Below are positions 1 through 9,021 of a stretch of 29,107 nucleotides of DNA, in pieces (position 1 is the first letter of the stretch; every line of letters starts with the position of its first letter). The notes below the pieces were generated by a model. It worked only from the letters and a program-made list of their open reading frames with translations. It searched no databases and was not told the DNA's origin. A program made the translations under genes and the position numbers. The DNA is from Caryophanales bacterium UBA6331 (GTDB lineage Bacteria; Bacillota_I; Bacilli_A; RF39; UBA660): contig DJSP01000107.1 of NCBI GenBank assembly GCA_002438065.1, positions 1 through 29,107 of the forward strand. The letters are read 5' to 3'.

Positions 1-1
1 T

Positions 2-712
2 TATTGCATGGTAGTTGACAGTAAAAAAAGAGATATATTATCACTATATCGTGATGATATAAATAAACATGGCAATAATAGTAAGAAATTAATTGCAATG
101 TATGATAATATTCCGGGACAATTATCTAATGGAAGTAAAAAATATAAACTTTCCTCAATTGATAAATCGGCAAGAAATAATAATTATGAAAGTGAATTAA
201 CTTGGTTAGAAGAAGCCAAAATTATTAATTTATGTAATAATGTGACTGATCCGAGTATAAGTTTAGCATTAACTAAAGATGAAAATAGTTATAAATGTTA
301 TCAATCTGATGTTGGATTACTTGTTACGCAAGCATTTATAAATAAACCTTTTGTAGAAAATGATATATATAAGGCAATACTATTTGATAAACTAAATATT
401 AATCAAGGTATGATTATGGAAAATTTTGTTGCTCAAACTCTTAAGTCAAAGGGATATGAACTTTACTATTATTCTAAAAATGATAATAATGTTATAGAAA
501 ATAATATGGAAGTAGATTTTCTTATTGTACAAGATAAAAAAATTAATCCAATTGAAGTAAAATCAGGTAATTATAATAAACATACATCAATAGATAGATT
601 TAAAGATAAATTTAAGAAAAGTGTTGGTACTAGATATGTATTACATACTAAAGATTTGTCTGTTCAAGATGATATTGTTTATTTACCACTTTATATGGCA
701 ATATTTTTGTAG
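2..712 (+). CDS. ATP-binding protein with DUF4143 domain, C-terminal part
   Basis: The reading frame is open from the first complete codon, so the gene begins outside the window; the first ATG (position 8) is not a credible start because no ribosome binding site is visible and the family is usually about 400-450 residues. What remains, about 235 residues, looks like the end of the AAA/DUF4143 family: a helical region (SIDKSARNNNYES, then WLEEAKI) followed by a nuclease-like fold with the pattern EVDFLI...NPIEVKSG, which resembles the D...ExK core of PD-(D/E)XK folds. Proteins of this family have an N-terminal P-loop ATPase, which would lie upstream. Their cellular role is poorly known and I do not assign one. 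The gene ends with TAG just before the pheST promoter. Confidence 0.75.
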   Translation, partial: YCMVVDSKKRDILSLYRDDINKHGNNSKKLIAMYDNIPGQLSNGSKKYKLSSIDKSARNNNYESELTWLEEAKIINLCNNVTDPSISLALTKDENSYKCYQSDVGLLVTQAFINKPFVENDIYKAILFDKLNINQGMIMENFVAQTLKSKGYELYYYSKNDNNVIENNMEVDFLIVQDKKINPIEVKSGNYNKHTSIDRFKDKFKKSVGTRYVLHTKDLSVQDDIVYLPLYMAIFL

Positions 713-733
713 CAGATTAATGATTAAAAGTTC

Positions 734-762
734 TTGAAATATGAAATTTTAAATGATAGAAT
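734..762 (+). promoter_or_regulatory. Sigma-A-type promoter of pheST
   Basis: TTGAAA at 734-739 and TAGAAT at 757-762 are separated by exactly 17 bases. Transcription should start near 769, which places the whole T-box leader in the transcript. Confidence 0.7.
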
Positions 763-768
763 AGTTTT

Positions 769-984
769 TGTAATGCGATGAGTATATATAAGTAGTTAAT
801 TATGGATTTAAAGAGAGTAGATATAATAGCTGAGATTATCTATAAATATAAGTAGTTAATGAATTTCAGTATAGGAGCGTTAATCGTTTAGGGCGTTAAC
901 CTATTAAAGTGTATGAATAAAGTTCATAAACTAAGGTGGTACCGTGCAGTATTTTGCACCCTTAGATTAGTGAACTTTTTATTT
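769..984 (+). promoter_or_regulatory. T-box riboswitch (tRNA-Phe sensing) upstream of pheS
   Basis: The leader carries the T-box hallmark AGGTGGTACCGTG at 934-946, which base-pairs with the acceptor end of uncharged tRNA in the antiterminator. The specifier is most likely TTC at 865-867, followed by A868 as usual; it matches the GAA anticodon of tRNA-Phe and fits the pheST genes downstream. An AG-rich apical segment (810-820) resembles the distal part of stem I, and GTTAA/TTAAC near 885-900 can form a central stem. The antiterminator competes with the terminator at 921-984. Uncharged tRNA-Phe would favour read-through and raise PheRS synthesis. Exact stem boundaries were not folded by computation. 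Confidence 0.9.
921..984 (+). terminator. T-box regulated terminator
   Basis: AGTTCA (921-926), CTAAGG (931-936) and GTGCA (944-948) pair in order with TGCAC (955-959), CCTTAG and TGAACT (971-976), followed by a run of T. It contains the T-box sequence itself and so is exclusive with the antiterminator. Confidence 0.85.
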
Positions 985-998
985 TGGAGGGAAAAGTT

Positions 999-2006
999 AT
1001 GAAGGAAAAATTAGATTTACTTGTCAAGAATGCGGAAGAAAAAGCTAAAGAAATTAAAACAGAAGCAGATTATTTAAATATTAAGTCTTTATTTTTAGGT
1101 AAGAAAAGTGAACTTAGTGAGTATATGGCTGGTATTAAAGATATGTCTTTAGAAGAGAAAAAAGAATATGGACCATTATTTAATAAAGTAAAGAAACAAT
1201 TAGAAGAACTATTTAGTAATAGTTTAGATAATGCTTTAAATGGTGATAGTGATAAGTTTGATCCAACTATTAATAGAGATGTAACTTATGGTTCTTTGCA
1301 TCCTGTTACAATTATTGGTAGAGAAGTTACTGACATTTTAAAAAATATGGGATTTATGGTTATGGCTGGTCCAGAAATGGACAGTGAATATTATAACTTT
1401 GAGGCTTTAAATATTCCTAAAACTCATCCAGCTAGAGATATGCAAGATACTTATTATTTAGATAATGGTATGCTTCTTAGAACTCAAACTAGTGCTGTAC
1501 AAGTAAGAGGTATGAAAAAATATGGAGCACCTTTAAAAGTATGTGTACCAGGAAGATGCTTTAGAAATGAAGATTTAGATGCTTGTCATGAGAATACTTT
1601 CTTCCAATTAGAAGGTATGGTTATCGATGAAAATATTTCAATACCTAATTTAATTTATACTATGGAAGGTATGCTTAAAGAAGTATTTAAGAAGGATGTT
1701 AAGGTTAGATTAAGACCGGGATATTTCCCATTTACAGAGCCGGGATTTGAATTAGATTGTTCATGTACTATTTGTGATGGTAAAGGTTGTCCTACTTGTA
1801 AGAATTCAGGATGGCTTGAGTTATGTCCTTGTGGTATGATTCATCCAAATGTTTTAAAAGAAGGCGGAATTGATAGTACTAAATATTCAGGTTTTGCGTT
1901 TGGACTTGGTTTAACAAGACTTGCAATGATGAAATATAAAATTGGTGATATAAGAGTATTAAATTCAGGTGATTTAAGATACTTAGAAAAATTTAATGTA
2001 AAGTAG
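999..2006 (+). CDS. pheS: Phenylalanyl-tRNA synthetase alpha subunit
   Basis: Catalytic alpha subunit of the cytoplasmic (alpha-beta)2 enzyme that attaches phenylalanine to tRNA-Phe. At 335 residues it has normal length. A helical N-terminus (about 1-85) is followed by the class II core, with motif 2 FRNEDLDACHENTFFQLEG and motif 3 GFAFGLGLTRLAMMKYKIG near the C-terminus. A cysteine-rich insertion before motif 3 (CSCTIC, CPTCKN, CPCGM) resembles the one in other Firmicute PheS and may bind metal. The ATG at 999 is chosen over an upstream TTG at 984 because the GGAGG at 986-990 lies 8 bases before it. It forms an operon with pheT, 10 bases downstream, under the T-box. Confidence 0.97.
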   Translation: MKEKLDLLVKNAEEKAKEIKTEADYLNIKSLFLGKKSELSEYMAGIKDMSLEEKKEYGPLFNKVKKQLEELFSNSLDNALNGDSDKFDPTINRDVTYGSLHPVTIIGREVTDILKNMGFMVMAGPEMDSEYYNFEALNIPKTHPARDMQDTYYLDNGMLLRTQTSAVQVRGMKKYGAPLKVCVPGRCFRNEDLDACHENTFFQLEGMVIDENISIPNLIYTMEGMLKEVFKKDVKVRLRPGYFPFTEPGFELDCSCTICDGKGCPTCKNSGWLELCPCGMIHPNVLKEGGIDSTKYSGFAFGLGLTRLAMMKYKIGDIRVLNSGDLRYLEKFNVK

Positions 2007-2016
2007 GTGTTTAAAA

Positions 2017-4350
2017 GTGAAAATTTCTTGTAATATATTAAAAAAACATCTTAAAGATAGTGATTCTATTGATTTTAAAGATGTATGGAATAAGTTTACG
2101 ATTAGAACTGCTGAGGTTGAAGGTGTAACTGAGGTAGGTAAAGATATTGATGGAATAGTTACTGGTAAGATTCTTACTTGTGTTAATCATCCAGAATCTA
2201 AAAAATTACATGTTTTAACTGTTGATGTTGGAGATGAAGTATTACAAATTGTTTGTGGTGCTCCGAATGTAAGAGTTGGAATGATAGGTGCTTGTATTAA
2301 GGTTGGTGGACATATTGGAGGTATTACGATTGAACCTAGACCTTTAGTTGGTATTTTATCTTATGGTATGATGTGTAGTGGAAAAGAAATTGGTATTTCA
2401 GATGATCACTCTGGAATAATTGAATTTCCGGAAGATACTCCAGTAGGTGTAGATATTAAAAAATTATTTCCAATTGAAGATATAATTGTTGAGATTGATA
2501 ATAAATCATTAACACATAGACCTGATTTATGGGGACACTATGGTATTGCTAGAGAAGTTGCGGCAATTACTGGTCATGATTTATTACCTTTAGATCTAGA
2601 TAGAACTATTGTTGATAAGAAGCCTTTAAATATTAAAATAGATAATCCGAAATTATGTTATAGATATGTTGGTACTAAAATAGAAAATATTACTAATAAT
2701 AAAACTCCTATGTGGATGCAAATATTTTTATACTATGCTGGTATGCGTTCTATTAATTTACTAGTTGATTTAACTAATTATGTTATGCTTGAACTTGGAC
2801 AACCTATGCATGCTTTTGATTCTAGAGTTGTTAAAGATATAGAGGTTGGACTTGCTAATGATTTTGATACTTATACAACTTTAGATGGAGTTCAAAGAAA
2901 ACTTACTAAAGATGATTTAATGATTAAAAATGATGGTGAGTATTTCGCAATTGCCGGAGTAATGGGTGGACAAGATAGTGAAATTTTAGAAGATACTGAT
3001 TCAATCGTGTTAGAATCTGCTACATTTGAAGCATCTACGGTTAGAAAAACGGCTGTTAGATTAGGACTTAGAACTGAAGCAAGTGCTAGGTATGAAAAGA
3101 GTTTAGACCCTAATATGGCAATTACAGCTGCTAGAAGATTTATTAAGTTGTTATTTGATGAGAATCCAGATGCAGAATATGGTTCTTGTATTACTGATGT
3201 ATATCCTACAATTCAAAAAGAAAATGAGATTATATTAGATAAAAATTATTTATATAAATATATGGGATTTAATATTAGTGATGAATTAGTTATAAATATT
3301 TTACAATCTTTAGATTTTATTGTTAAGAATACACCTAGTGAGTTTAAGATAACTGTTCCAACATTTAGATCAACAAAAGATATAACTATTGCAGCTGATG
3401 TAATTGAAGAGATTTCGAGAATGTATGGATATGAAAATTTTGAACATGTTCCTCTTAAGATGGCTATGAGTTTTGGTAATCCAGAGAAAACTTATGATTT
3501 AGAATATAAAGTTAAGTATTTACTTGCTACTAAATATAATTTACATGAGATTAATTCTTATTTATGGAATAAGACTTCATTCTTAAAGAAAATAAATGTT
3601 GATGTTCAAAATGTTAAATTACTAGGTAAAAATGATGATAATATTTTAAGAAATGATTTAAATTTAAGCTTATTAGAAGCAAGTGTTAATAATTCAAATA
3701 ATTATGATAAATTTGGAATATTTGAGATAGGTACTATCATTGAAGATAATAAGTCAAAGAGACATTTAAGTATATTATTATGTGATAGTATGAATGAAGA
3801 AGCTAATCTTTATTATCAGTTAAAAGATATTGTTAAATATTTATTTAAGGCTATTAAAAATGTAGATATTAAATTTGAACTTGGTTTAAATAGAGAATAT
3901 TATATTAAAGATTTAACTTTAGATGTTATTGTAAATAATGTTGTTGTTGGAAAGATTAGTGTATTTAATAAGAATATTGCTAAAGAGATTGGTAAGAAAA
4001 AGACATATGTTTGTGCTGATATTGATTTTGACTTATTTGAAGAAATAGAAGATAAACAATATATTTATGAAGATGTAAGTAAGTATCCAAGTGTAAATCT
4101 TGATTATACTATTACTGTAAATAATAATACTTTATATAATGATGTTGAAGAAATACTTGATAGATTTGGCGATGATTTAATTATAAAGAGAAGTTTAAAA
4201 GATATTTATGACAATGGAGAAAATAAAAACATAACTATTAGTTATGTGGTTGGTTCTAAAGATCATACTTTAAGTAATGAAGAACTTGCTAATTTTAAAA
4301 ATAAATTTATTTCTTATGTTAGAGGCCATAATTTAAATATTAATGAATAA
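2017..4350 (+). CDS. pheT: Phenylalanyl-tRNA synthetase beta subunit
   Basis: Beta subunit of PheRS, which holds the tRNA-binding and editing modules. At 777 residues it is near the usual 790-800. In order: an EMAP/OB tRNA-binding domain (about 40-150, with SKKLHVLTVDVG), the B3/B4 editing region (about 210-370, with NYVMLELGQPMHAFD), the B5 domain (about 400-470), the catalytic-like core, and a C-terminal FDX-ACB anticodon-binding domain (about 685-777, starting at KYPSVNLDYTITV). The start is GTG at 2017, preceded by AGGTG at 2005-2009, which overlaps the pheS TAG stop. Regulation is shared with pheS through the T-box. Confidence 0.97.
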   Translation: MKISCNILKKHLKDSDSIDFKDVWNKFTIRTAEVEGVTEVGKDIDGIVTGKILTCVNHPESKKLHVLTVDVGDEVLQIVCGAPNVRVGMIGACIKVGGHIGGITIEPRPLVGILSYGMMCSGKEIGISDDHSGIIEFPEDTPVGVDIKKLFPIEDIIVEIDNKSLTHRPDLWGHYGIAREVAAITGHDLLPLDLDRTIVDKKPLNIKIDNPKLCYRYVGTKIENITNNKTPMWMQIFLYYAGMRSINLLVDLTNYVMLELGQPMHAFDSRVVKDIEVGLANDFDTYTTLDGVQRKLTKDDLMIKNDGEYFAIAGVMGGQDSEILEDTDSIVLESATFEASTVRKTAVRLGLRTEASARYEKSLDPNMAITAARRFIKLLFDENPDAEYGSCITDVYPTIQKENEIILDKNYLYKYMGFNISDELVINILQSLDFIVKNTPSEFKITVPTFRSTKDITIAADVIEEISRMYGYENFEHVPLKMAMSFGNPEKTYDLEYKVKYLLATKYNLHEINSYLWNKTSFLKKINVDVQNVKLLGKNDDNILRNDLNLSLLEASVNNSNNYDKFGIFEIGTIIEDNKSKRHLSILLCDSMNEEANLYYQLKDIVKYLFKAIKNVDIKFELGLNREYYIKDLTLDVIVNNVVVGKISVFNKNIAKEIGKKKTYVCADIDFDLFEEIEDKQYIYEDVSKYPSVNLDYTITVNNNTLYNDVEEILDRFGDDLIIKRSLKDIYDNGENKNITISYVVGSKDHTLSNEELANFKNKFISYVRGHNLNINE

Positions 4351-4386
4351 AAAAAATCTATGATTTAGTTCATAGGTTATTTTTTG
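4351..4386. terminator. Bidirectional terminator between pheT and the RNase R gene
   Basis: CTATGA (4358-4363) pairs with TCATAG (4370-4375), flanked by six A on the left and a T-rich run on the right, so it works for both converging genes. The stop codon of the minus-strand gene lies within the right flank. Confidence 0.8.
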
Positions 4387-7322
4387 TTTGGTTTGTGAGT
4401 TAATACTTTTCCTTTTGTTGCAAGATTCTTTCGTTTGTAATTTAGATTAAATTCTATATTACCGGAAAATTCATCTATGTTTATCATCGTGATATTTATT
4501 TCATTTCCAATTTTATATGTTTCACCAGTGTAACGGCCTCTTAAAAAATGTTTTTTTGTTTTAGAAATTAAATCAAATGTATCTCCATTTATGTTATTAA
4601 AGTAAATAATTCCTTCAATTCCTTCTTCAGTTTTAACTATTAGGTGATCTCCCAAAATCATTTGAATTGTTGCATTATAGTTTGTTCCAATTTGTTCTTT
4701 TAAAGAGTCTAATAGGATTAGTTTAGCCGCTTCAGCTTCAGCTTGATCATATAATCTTTCTTTACGTGTTGCTTCTCTAGCTATGTTATCAATTTCTATT
4801 TTCTTTAAAGCATATTCTTTTTTAGGAATATTTGTTTCATATTTTACTGGTTCATAATTTTCTCTTATTATTAATTCGTCTGTATCATATAGTTCGAATA
4901 GGTCATCTAAACATTCATGAACTATGAAATCGGCTATTCTTCTGATTGGACTGGTAAAATGAGTATAAATTGGTAAATCTAATGCCCAATGCATTCCTTC
5001 TGTTGTTGTATATTTAGCACGTTTAAATGTTTGAAGAATTAGGTTACAAATTAAGTCAACTTGAGAATTATTAAATTTTTGAGCTTCTTTAATTATTTTT
5101 TTAACAATTCTTGGATCTTTTTCAATTTCTTTTTTATCAATATGAATTTCTAAATCTTCTAAAAGGTTACATAATGTGTAAATTTTTTGTTTATCACTTT
5201 CTTCATGAACTCGATATATTCCTGGTAATGACGAATTTTTTAGAAGCGTTCCTATTTCAGTGTTTGCAAGTATCATTAATATTTCAATCATTTTTTGAGC
5301 TGGGCCACGTTCTTCTTCAACTAGTGTTACATTATTATTACTGTCGATATTTACTTCGTGTTTTACTGCATTAAGTTCTAGTAAGCCTTCTTTTTCTTTT
5401 TTGTCCCATATTTTATCTGTAATTTCTTTCATTGGAGTTATATCTTTTATAAATGGTTCATATCCTTCTGGTGTAACTTCATTTTCTAGAATACTATTGA
5501 CATCGTCATATGTCATTTTCTTTTTAGAATTTATTACTGATTTGCAAACTTTGGAATTAATTATTTCTCCATTTTGATCTATTTCAATAATTGCAGTTTT
5601 AGTTAATCTATCTACTTTTTCATTTAATGAACAGATGCCGTTTGCTAGTTTTGGATGAAACATATGAATTGCTGTGTTAAGCATGTAAAGAGTAAAATTT
5701 CTTTGAACTGCTTCATTATAAATTGCTGTTCCTTTTTTTACGTAATGATTAGGTTCAGCAATACTTACAGTGATTTGATAGTTTCCATTTGGAAGAGTTT
5801 CAATTCCAACAGCATCATCCATATCCTTTGTAGATATACCATCAATTGTAAAGATGGTTTTATTCCTAAAATCGTGATTTTTTCTAGCCTCAATATCACT
5901 TTCAGATACTTCATCAGGAATATTTTTTATTTCTTCATATACTTCTTCACAATAGTCAGGATTACATTCGTGTTCAATTGCAATTAAGGCTAGAGCTGGA
6001 CTTAAATTAGTATCTGTTAATATGATTCTATCACTTACTAAATGACAATTAAATTCATCGTTTATTTTTTCTTTATCTGGTTTAACTAATACATAATCTC
6101 CATTTAGTAAATTCTTAAGTTCATTTTTATTTACTTTTAGGTTTAGTACTCCTTTAACATTATGTGGAACTAATATTTTTTTACCCTCTTTTTCTTTTAC
6201 TTCACATAATACGGGTGATGATGTTCTTTCAATTATTTTAATTACTTTTCCTTCTTTAGGTTTTTTATTAGTGTTTAGATAATATATTACTTCATCGTTT
6301 GGTAAAGCACCATTTATTGTTTCTTTGTTTAGCATCAAATTAGTTCCATCATCAAGAACTAAATATGGATTACCTTTAGCGCTACTTTGAATTTTTCCAA
6401 TGTGGTAATCATTAGGCATTAACTTATAAATACCATCTAATTCAATTAAAATTCCTTCATCTTCAAGAATAGATATTAAAATATCTGGTGATATTGAATT
6501 TGGTGGAGTAATTTTATTTATAATTTTGATTAATCCTGATTCATTTGATTCTTTTTGATTAATGTAATATTCTTTAACATTTTTAATTAGGTTAGATAAA
6601 AAATTTCGAGATACTAAGCTATTTAGTGGTAATTCAATTGTTTGATTATTAAATAAATTTATATATTCATTTTCTGTTTCATAAATAATATCTTCTTTGA
6701 TTAATTTATCTATTATTTCATGTATTTTAGTTTGAATATCTGTTAATTTAATTATTTTTAAAACAAAATTATTTATATTAATCATTTTAGTATTTTTTAT
6801 AAAATCAATTAATTTAGTATAATCTTTAATGTTAGATGATCTTAATTCTTTAATTAATTCTTTTTCTTGATTATCATTTAATGATATGTATATCATATCG
6901 TTTTTTTCAAATATTATTTTATTTTGCTTTAAGAATAATAAAATATCATTAATAGTTTTGTTAAAGTCAGTGTAATTTAAAAGATACGAAAATAAATCTT
7001 TTTTGGGGATTGTTTCATTATTAATGTTCATGTTAAAGTTACTTATAAGTTCAGCATTAACTAAATATGGATTTTCCTTTAATTTAAGTTCTAGTTCTTT
7101 TTCATTAGTATATTCTTTAAATAATTTATATTTATCAATATAAAAGTAAATTATTCCGTTAGATTCTAATAAGTTAATTAGACTATCTATGTCGACATTT
7201 AAGGCGTTACTATTAGATAAGTATTTTTTTAATTTATTTAAAGTTATGTTATTTTCTGACTTAAAAAAATATATTAAATCCTTTGATAAATTTTCAATTA
7301 AATTCATTTTATTTTCGTACAT
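4377..7322 (-). CDS. rnr: RNase R-type 3'-5' exoribonuclease with long N-terminal extension
   Basis: Processive 3'-5' RNA-degrading enzyme of the RNB family. The catalytic aspartates D494, D500, D502 and D503 (in TIDGISTKDMDDA) have the same spacing as D201, D207, D209 and D210 of E. coli RNase II. Order of parts: about 300 N-terminal residues that look like several winged-helix or HTH-like units (about 1-65, 105-150, 160-225 and 255-305), two cold-shock OB domains (about 305-460), the RNB domain (about 480-830), and an S1 domain (about 895-970) with a short lysine-rich tail. At 981 residues it is clearly longer than usual RNase R (about 700-820), and the excess is all N-terminal. ATG at 7322 is preceded by AGGGTGG. 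It is alone on this strand; smpB and secG, common neighbours, are absent. Confidence 0.93.
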   Translation of the reverse strand: MYENKMNLIENLSKDLIYFFKSENNITLNKLKKYLSNSNALNVDIDSLINLLESNGIIYFYIDKYKLFKEYTNEKELELKLKENPYLVNAELISNFNMNINNETIPKKDLFSYLLNYTDFNKTINDILLFLKQNKIIFEKNDMIYISLNDNQEKELIKELRSSNIKDYTKLIDFIKNTKMININNFVLKIIKLTDIQTKIHEIIDKLIKEDIIYETENEYINLFNNQTIELPLNSLVSRNFLSNLIKNVKEYYINQKESNESGLIKIINKITPPNSISPDILISILEDEGILIELDGIYKLMPNDYHIGKIQSSAKGNPYLVLDDGTNLMLNKETINGALPNDEVIYYLNTNKKPKEGKVIKIIERTSSPVLCEVKEKEGKKILVPHNVKGVLNLKVNKNELKNLLNGDYVLVKPDKEKINDEFNCHLVSDRIILTDTNLSPALALIAIEHECNPDYCEEVYEEIKNIPDEVSESDIEARKNHDFRNKTIFTIDGISTKDMDDAVGIETLPNGNYQITVSIAEPNHYVKKGTAIYNEAVQRNFTLYMLNTAIHMFHPKLANGICSLNEKVDRLTKTAIIEIDQNGEIINSKVCKSVINSKKKMTYDDVNSILENEVTPEGYEPFIKDITPMKEITDKIWDKKEKEGLLELNAVKHEVNIDSNNNVTLVEEERGPAQKMIEILMILANTEIGTLLKNSSLPGIYRVHEESDKQKIYTLCNLLEDLEIHIDKKEIEKDPRIVKKIIKEAQKFNNSQVDLICNLILQTFKRAKYTTTEGMHWALDLPIYTHFTSPIRRIADFIVHECLDDLFELYDTDELIIRENYEPVKYETNIPKKEYALKKIEIDNIAREATRKERLYDQAEAEAAKLILLDSLKEQIGTNYNATIQMILGDHLIVKTEEGIEGIIYFNNINGDTFDLISKTKKHFLRGRYTGETYKIGNEINITMINIDEFSGNIEFNLNYKRKNLATKGKVLTHKPNKK

Positions 7323-7343
7323 AATTTACCACCCTTTACAATT

Positions 7344-7372
7344 ATTAAAACACAATAAATTTATTATGTAAA
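7344..7372 (-). promoter_or_regulatory. Promoter of the RNase R gene
   Basis: On the minus strand, TTTACA (7372-7367) and TTTAAT (7349-7344) are 17 bases apart, just upstream of the ribosome binding site. Confidence 0.5.
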
Positions 7373-7396
7373 TTAAAAATTTCAAAAAATTTTAAT

Positions 7397-7425
7397 TTGA
7401 TTTTTTCTAGTTAATTTGCTAGAAT
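7397..7425 (+). promoter_or_regulatory. Promoter with inverted repeat upstream of the HTH gene
   Basis: TTGATT (7397-7402) and TAGAAT (7420-7425) are 17 bases apart. An inverted repeat, TTCTAG (7405-7410) and CTAGAA (7419-7424) with an 8-base gap, sits in the spacer and overlaps the -10 element. This is where an autoregulating HTH protein would bind; that use is inference. Confidence 0.6.
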
Positions 7426-7454
7426 TTAATTAGAAAGATATTAACAGGTGTTAT

Positions 7455-8426
7455 ATGAAAAGTATAGGAGATAATTTAAAGTTATTTAGATTAAGATGTA
7501 ATTTATCATTAACTGATGCTGGTAGTAAAGTGGGGTTATCTGCTCCGGGGTTGTTAAAATATGAAAGAAATAAAGTAAATCATTCTTTAGATAAATTAAA
7601 TAAACTTGCTGATTTATATAATGTTACTTTAGATGATATTTTAAAAGTTGATGCTACGGCGATAATTAAATTTACTAATTTAAGGGTTGGTGCTAGTGTT
7701 AGTGAGGTAAAGAAAGAAAAAATTAAATCTTTAATTCAAAATAAAGTTGATAATTATTTTGAATTACTTGAGAAGTCTAATATTAAATTAGTTAATAAAT
7801 TTGGCGTACATATTATTAATACAGTTAATGAAGCTGAAAGTTTAGCTACTAAGTTAAGGATTTTTTTTCAACTTCCTATTAATGATCCTATTTATAACTT
7901 GATATATTTATTAGAACAACATGATATTATTGTTTTAACTTTGGATAAATCAAATGTTACGGAGGGTTTTATTGGGTTTTATGAAAATATTAATAATATT
8001 CCTGTTATTATTGTTCCTAAGGAAGAAGATGGATATTCTCAAAGATTTAATGTTGCTAAGTTTTTAGGAGAGTTATTAATTATTTCTAATGAAAGTAATA
8101 AATCTAATTTAACTGATGCTTTTGCTTTATCTTTACTTGTTCCAACTAAATCTTTAATTAATGAATTTGGAGAAAATAGAAAAAAAATTAATTTTGAAGA
8201 AATTGATATTTTTAGTAAAGTTTATAGGGTAAGTTATAAGAATATAATTAAAAAATTAGAGATTAGTAATATTATAACTAGTAGTAATGCGAAATATTTG
8301 AATATTTATATAAATAAAGAAAATAAAAAAGAGCAATATTTTATGGAAGAGGCTTTAAATTATAATAAAATGCTTTATAAATTGAATGCTTTGGATATTA
8401 TAAGTGATGTTAGTGGCTATTTATAG
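7455..8426 (+). CDS. XRE-family HTH protein with degenerate ImmA/IrrE-like domain
   Basis: 323 residues. Residues 5-65 form an XRE/Cro helix-turn-helix (LKLFRLRCNLSLTDAGSKVG, then APGLLKYERN). The rest has the layout of the ImmA/IrrE (DUF955) metallopeptidase family: a sheet region (IIVLTLD..VTEGFIGFYE), an RFNVAKFLGELL segment at 197-208 where the family has RF.LAHELGHLL, and FALSLLVP where it has FAA.LLMP. The HExxH metal site reads KFLGE, so both histidines and the catalytic glutamate are gone, and no acidic third ligand precedes FA at its usual place. Protease activity is therefore unlikely; it may act only as a regulator or sensor. ATG 7455 follows AGGTG at 7446-7450. Its targets are unknown. 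Confidence 0.8.
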   Translation: MKSIGDNLKLFRLRCNLSLTDAGSKVGLSAPGLLKYERNKVNHSLDKLNKLADLYNVTLDDILKVDATAIIKFTNLRVGASVSEVKKEKIKSLIQNKVDNYFELLEKSNIKLVNKFGVHIINTVNEAESLATKLRIFFQLPINDPIYNLIYLLEQHDIIVLTLDKSNVTEGFIGFYENINNIPVIIVPKEEDGYSQRFNVAKFLGELLIISNESNKSNLTDAFALSLLVPTKSLINEFGENRKKINFEEIDIFSKVYRVSYKNIIKKLEISNIITSSNAKYLNIYINKENKKEQYFMEEALNYNKMLYKLNALDIISDVSGYL

Positions 8427-8467
8427 TTGCATTTTTGCATTTTGGCTAAAATATGGCTATGTTTTTC

Positions 8468-8496
8468 TTGACTTTTAGGTAAGTATCTCATATAAT
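8468..8496 (+). promoter_or_regulatory. Promoter of rplM-rpsI
   Basis: TTGACT at 8468-8473 and a perfect TATAAT at 8491-8496 are 17 bases apart, giving a leader of about 75 bases before rplM. Some Firmicutes have an autoregulatory L13 leader here; I could not confirm its fold. Confidence 0.8.
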
Positions 8497-8578
8497 TCAT
8501 ATTGGTACATTTTTATTGGTTACTGATTTTTATGTGGGTGATAATTGAAGTAATTGATAAAGGAAGGATTTAAGAAAT

Positions 8579-9010
8579 ATGAAAACATTTATGCAAACTA
8601 AAGAAACTGTTGATCGTAAGTGGTATGTTATTGATGCTGCTGGTAAACCTCTAGGTAGAGTTGCTACTAAAGCTGCTCATATTTTAAGAGGAAAAAACAA
8701 ACCTACTTTTACTCCTCATATTGATTGTGGAGATTATGTTATCATTATTAATGCTGGTCAAGTAAAATTAACTGGTAATAAATTAAATGATAAGATGTAT
8801 TACAATCATTCTGGATTCCCAGGAGGACTTAGAGAAAGAAATGCTAAGACTATGATTGAAAAATATCCAGTTGAAATGGTAGAAAGAGCTGTTAAGGGTA
8901 TGCTTCCTAATGGACCATTAGGTAGAGATATGTACCGTAAGTTATTTGTGTATGCTGATGATAAACATAATCATGCTGCTCAAAAACCTACAACTATAAC
9001 TATTGATTAG
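8579..9010 (+). CDS. rplM: 50S ribosomal protein L13
   Basis: Early-assembling protein of the large ribosomal subunit, binding 23S rRNA. The 143-residue sequence is canonical throughout: KWYVIDAAGKPLGRVAT at the N-terminus, RGKNKPTFTPHIDCGDYV, and the C-terminal block MLPNGPLGR. The start follows GGAAGG. It is transcribed with rpsI, 11 bases downstream, the conserved pairing in nearly all bacteria. The TAG stop runs into the next ribosome binding site (TAGGAGG). Confidence 0.98.
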   Translation: MKTFMQTKETVDRKWYVIDAAGKPLGRVATKAAHILRGKNKPTFTPHIDCGDYVIIINAGQVKLTGNKLNDKMYYNHSGFPGGLRERNAKTMIEKYPVEMVERAVKGMLPNGPLGRDMYRKLFVYADDKHNHAAQKPTTITID

Positions 9011-9021
9011 GAGGATTAAGG

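Noticed and set aside
5655..5987. Plus-strand open frame opposite the RNase R gene
   Set aside because: It lies fully antisense to the catalytic RNB region, is unusually rich in Phe, Ile and Cys, has no ribosome binding site and matches no family. It is a by-product of AT-rich coding.
7455..9000. Recoding of AGG or CGG arginine codons, reported in some uncultured Bacilli
   Set aside because: AGG stands at conserved arginine positions, for example in pheT (ASARYEKS) and ftsH (DRVLMGP). CGG is too rare to judge.
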